Shown here piece by piece: positions 63,059 to 64,000 of a DNA stretch of 64,000 bases (positions are counted from its first letter, which is position 1; each line of letters starts with the position of its first letter). Source of the DNA: Acinetobacter variabilis (lineage in GTDB: Bacteria; Pseudomonadota; Gammaproteobacteria; Pseudomonadales; Moraxellaceae); the NCBI RefSeq assembly GCF_000369625.1, contig NZ_KB850113.1:1590356-1654355 (forward strand), given 5' to 3'. The position numbers were made by a program, and so were the translations under genes. The notes beneath the pieces were generated by a model, which was not told the DNA's origin, did not search any database, and saw only the letters and a list, made by a program, of their open reading frames with translations.

Positions 63059-64000
63059 TTATGAGTCTTTATGAAGAGGTACATCCATCTTACTTGATTT
63101 CTCTCCCTCTTGCAGTGGTTTTGCTTCTGACTTTTTCATTTCAATATCAACATCTAAGTCTGAAGTTTCTACGCTTATGGAACCTGTAGCCGGATCATTC
63201 ATAACGACTGCCTGATTGCCATAAAATGATGTGCATTCATAATATTCACGTGCATGTCTCAGCAGAACCACAATTACCGCTGCAACTGGTAGAGCAATCA
63301 GCATTCCCAGGAAGCCAGCCAGTTGTGCGCCCGCCAATACCGCAAAAACCACAGCAACTGGAGATAAACCTATTTTATCGCCGAGCAGGAATGGCTGTAA
63401 TACATAGCCTTCTACTGCCTGACCGACCATAAATACGATACCCACCAGAACCAGTTGCCACCAGTCAATCCCGAATTGCAGAAAGGTCGCAATGACAGCT
63501 GCAATAATCCCGACCGCAAATCCCAGATAAGGAATAATACTGGCCAGACCTGCCACCATGCCAATAATCAGACCAACTTCAAGACCAATCAATTGCAAAC
63601 CAATCGCATAAACGATCCCCAGCAGAATCATTACCAGAAATTGTCCTTTCACAAAGGCCCCAAGTACACTGTGACATTCACCGACGATTCTTAATGTACT
63701 TTGTTCATAAGGACGTGGAATCAGGCGACGTAAGCTTTCCAGCATACGATCCCAATCCAGCAGGAAATAGAATGCAATAATTGGAATCAGGACAATCGTA
63801 CCGCCAATCTGCAGAAAGTTAATTCCAGATTGTGCAAGGCGTAGCAGGAAGGCCTGAATGCTGTCGGCACTATAATTGGTTTGCACATAGTCCATGACCA
63901 CATCAGAAATCTGTGTGGTATCAATTTCCATTTCAACGACATTGAAGGTATTCGACAGCCACGGCAAAAAGGTTGAATTAATCCAGCCAATGACCGCAGG
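63059..64000 (-). CDS. AI-2E/PerM-family permease (5' end outside the window)
   Basis: The frame runs off the right edge, so the start codon is not visible; at least 314 codons are present. It has several membrane segments (for example IGGTIVLIPIIAFYFLLDWD, and LAGFLGMLIALPVAAVIVVLLRHA at the end of the membrane part) and the family's PYLGFAVGIIAAVIA block. A charged cytoplasmic tail follows (residues after EYYECTSF). AI-2E family proteins are poorly characterised; PerM is a common name in gammaproteobacteria, and perM-hda adjacency is seen in relatives. Confidence 0.85.
   Translation of the reverse strand, partial: PAVIGWINSTFLPWLSNTFNVVEMEIDTTQISDVVMDYVQTNYSADSIQAFLLRLAQSGINFLQIGGTIVLIPIIAFYFLLDWDRMLESLRRLIPRPYEQSTLRIVGECHSVLGAFVKGQFLVMILLGIVYAIGLQLIGLEVGLIIGMVAGLASIIPYLGFAVGIIAAVIATFLQFGIDWWQLVLVGIVFMVGQAVEGYVLQPFLLGDKIGLSPVAVVFAVLAGAQLAGFLGMLIALPVAAVIVVLLRHAREYYECTSFYGNQAVVMNDPATGSISVETSDLDVDIEMKKSEAKPLQEGEKSSKMDVPLHKDS

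Noticed and set aside
1..64000. CRISPR arrays, prophage, tRNA or rRNA genes
   Set aside because: No regularly spaced direct repeats, phage structural genes or recognisable tRNA/rRNA sequences were seen by eye; a covariance search for tRNAs would be decisive.

Overview
The window reads as a chromosomal segment of an Acinetobacter species (Moraxellaceae). The evidence is AT-rich codon use, a full-length element with the exact size, ends and target duplication expected of ISAba11, a pair of rhombotarget-type surface proteins, a CatM/BenM-like LysR regulator, two sulfate-binding proteins upstream of cysTWA-cysB, and a PurL of 1277 residues. Most of the window is core genome. Accessory or decayed DNA is concentrated at 31.9-36.1 kb, with an insertion-sequence end at the extreme left.

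Layout. 1-95: right end of an IS66-type element. 172-7278 (minus): a housekeeping run lepA-lepB-DUF4845-rnc-era-lipoprotein-recO-pdxJ-miaE (translation fidelity, protein export, RNA processing, repair, vitamin B6, tRNA modification). 7.5-14.5 kb: a thioesterase, a DegP/MucD-type protease, nadB, a second hotdog thioesterase, then tmk-mltG-pabC (minus). 14.6-21.4 kb: sulfate uptake, with two tandem sbp paralogues each behind an identical 30-bp upstream element, a small serine hydrolase, cysT-cysW-cysA and the regulator cysB. 21.5-23.5 kb: two outer-membrane barrel proteins, the first with a stop codon inside its signal peptide. 23.8-27.2 kb: dapD, a structured RNA or leader, queE-queC, an exported protein and a PrxQ-type peroxiredoxin. 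27.2-31.9 kb: divergent argO/argP, yceI, nadM, an enoyl-CoA hydratase and a nitroreductase.

31.9-36.1 kb is the plastic region. It holds an ISAba11-type element inserted beside a half copy of a palindromic repeat, a frameshifted IS5-family element, a NIF3-like gene, a LysR gene, the C-terminal remnant of a flavin monooxygenase, a 12-codon remnant resembling the start of trpG, and a full copy of the palindromic repeat. It is followed by a 41-residue membrane-protein gene with a strong ribosome-binding site. 36.5-40.4 kb is purL, followed by a 1.3-kb AT-rich gap. 41.7-43.4 kb holds a sodium:solute symporter with a 43-residue partner. 43.6-48.8 kb: dgt, ruvA, a second full repeat copy, ruvB and an exported M20 peptidase. 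49.1-54.2 kb is a complete ybgC-tolQRAB-pal envelope cluster; tolA carries a near-perfect 96-bp tandem duplication. 54.3-57.9 kb: a small protein, fbp, a SpoU methyltransferase and a sigma factor / membrane protein / DUF3106 trio. 58.0-62.2 kb (minus) encodes two tandem CSLREA beta-helix proteins with GlyGly-CTERM tails, followed by hda and a right-edge-truncated AI-2E/PerM-type permease.

The observations most worth following are: the repeat family whose two full copies (35.9 and 45.8 kb) keep the same long hairpin with compensatory arm changes; the multi-hairpin RNA between dapD and queE with mutually exclusive pairings; the two overlooked small membrane proteins; the tandem rhombotarget pair; and the stop codon in the FadL-family signal peptide.
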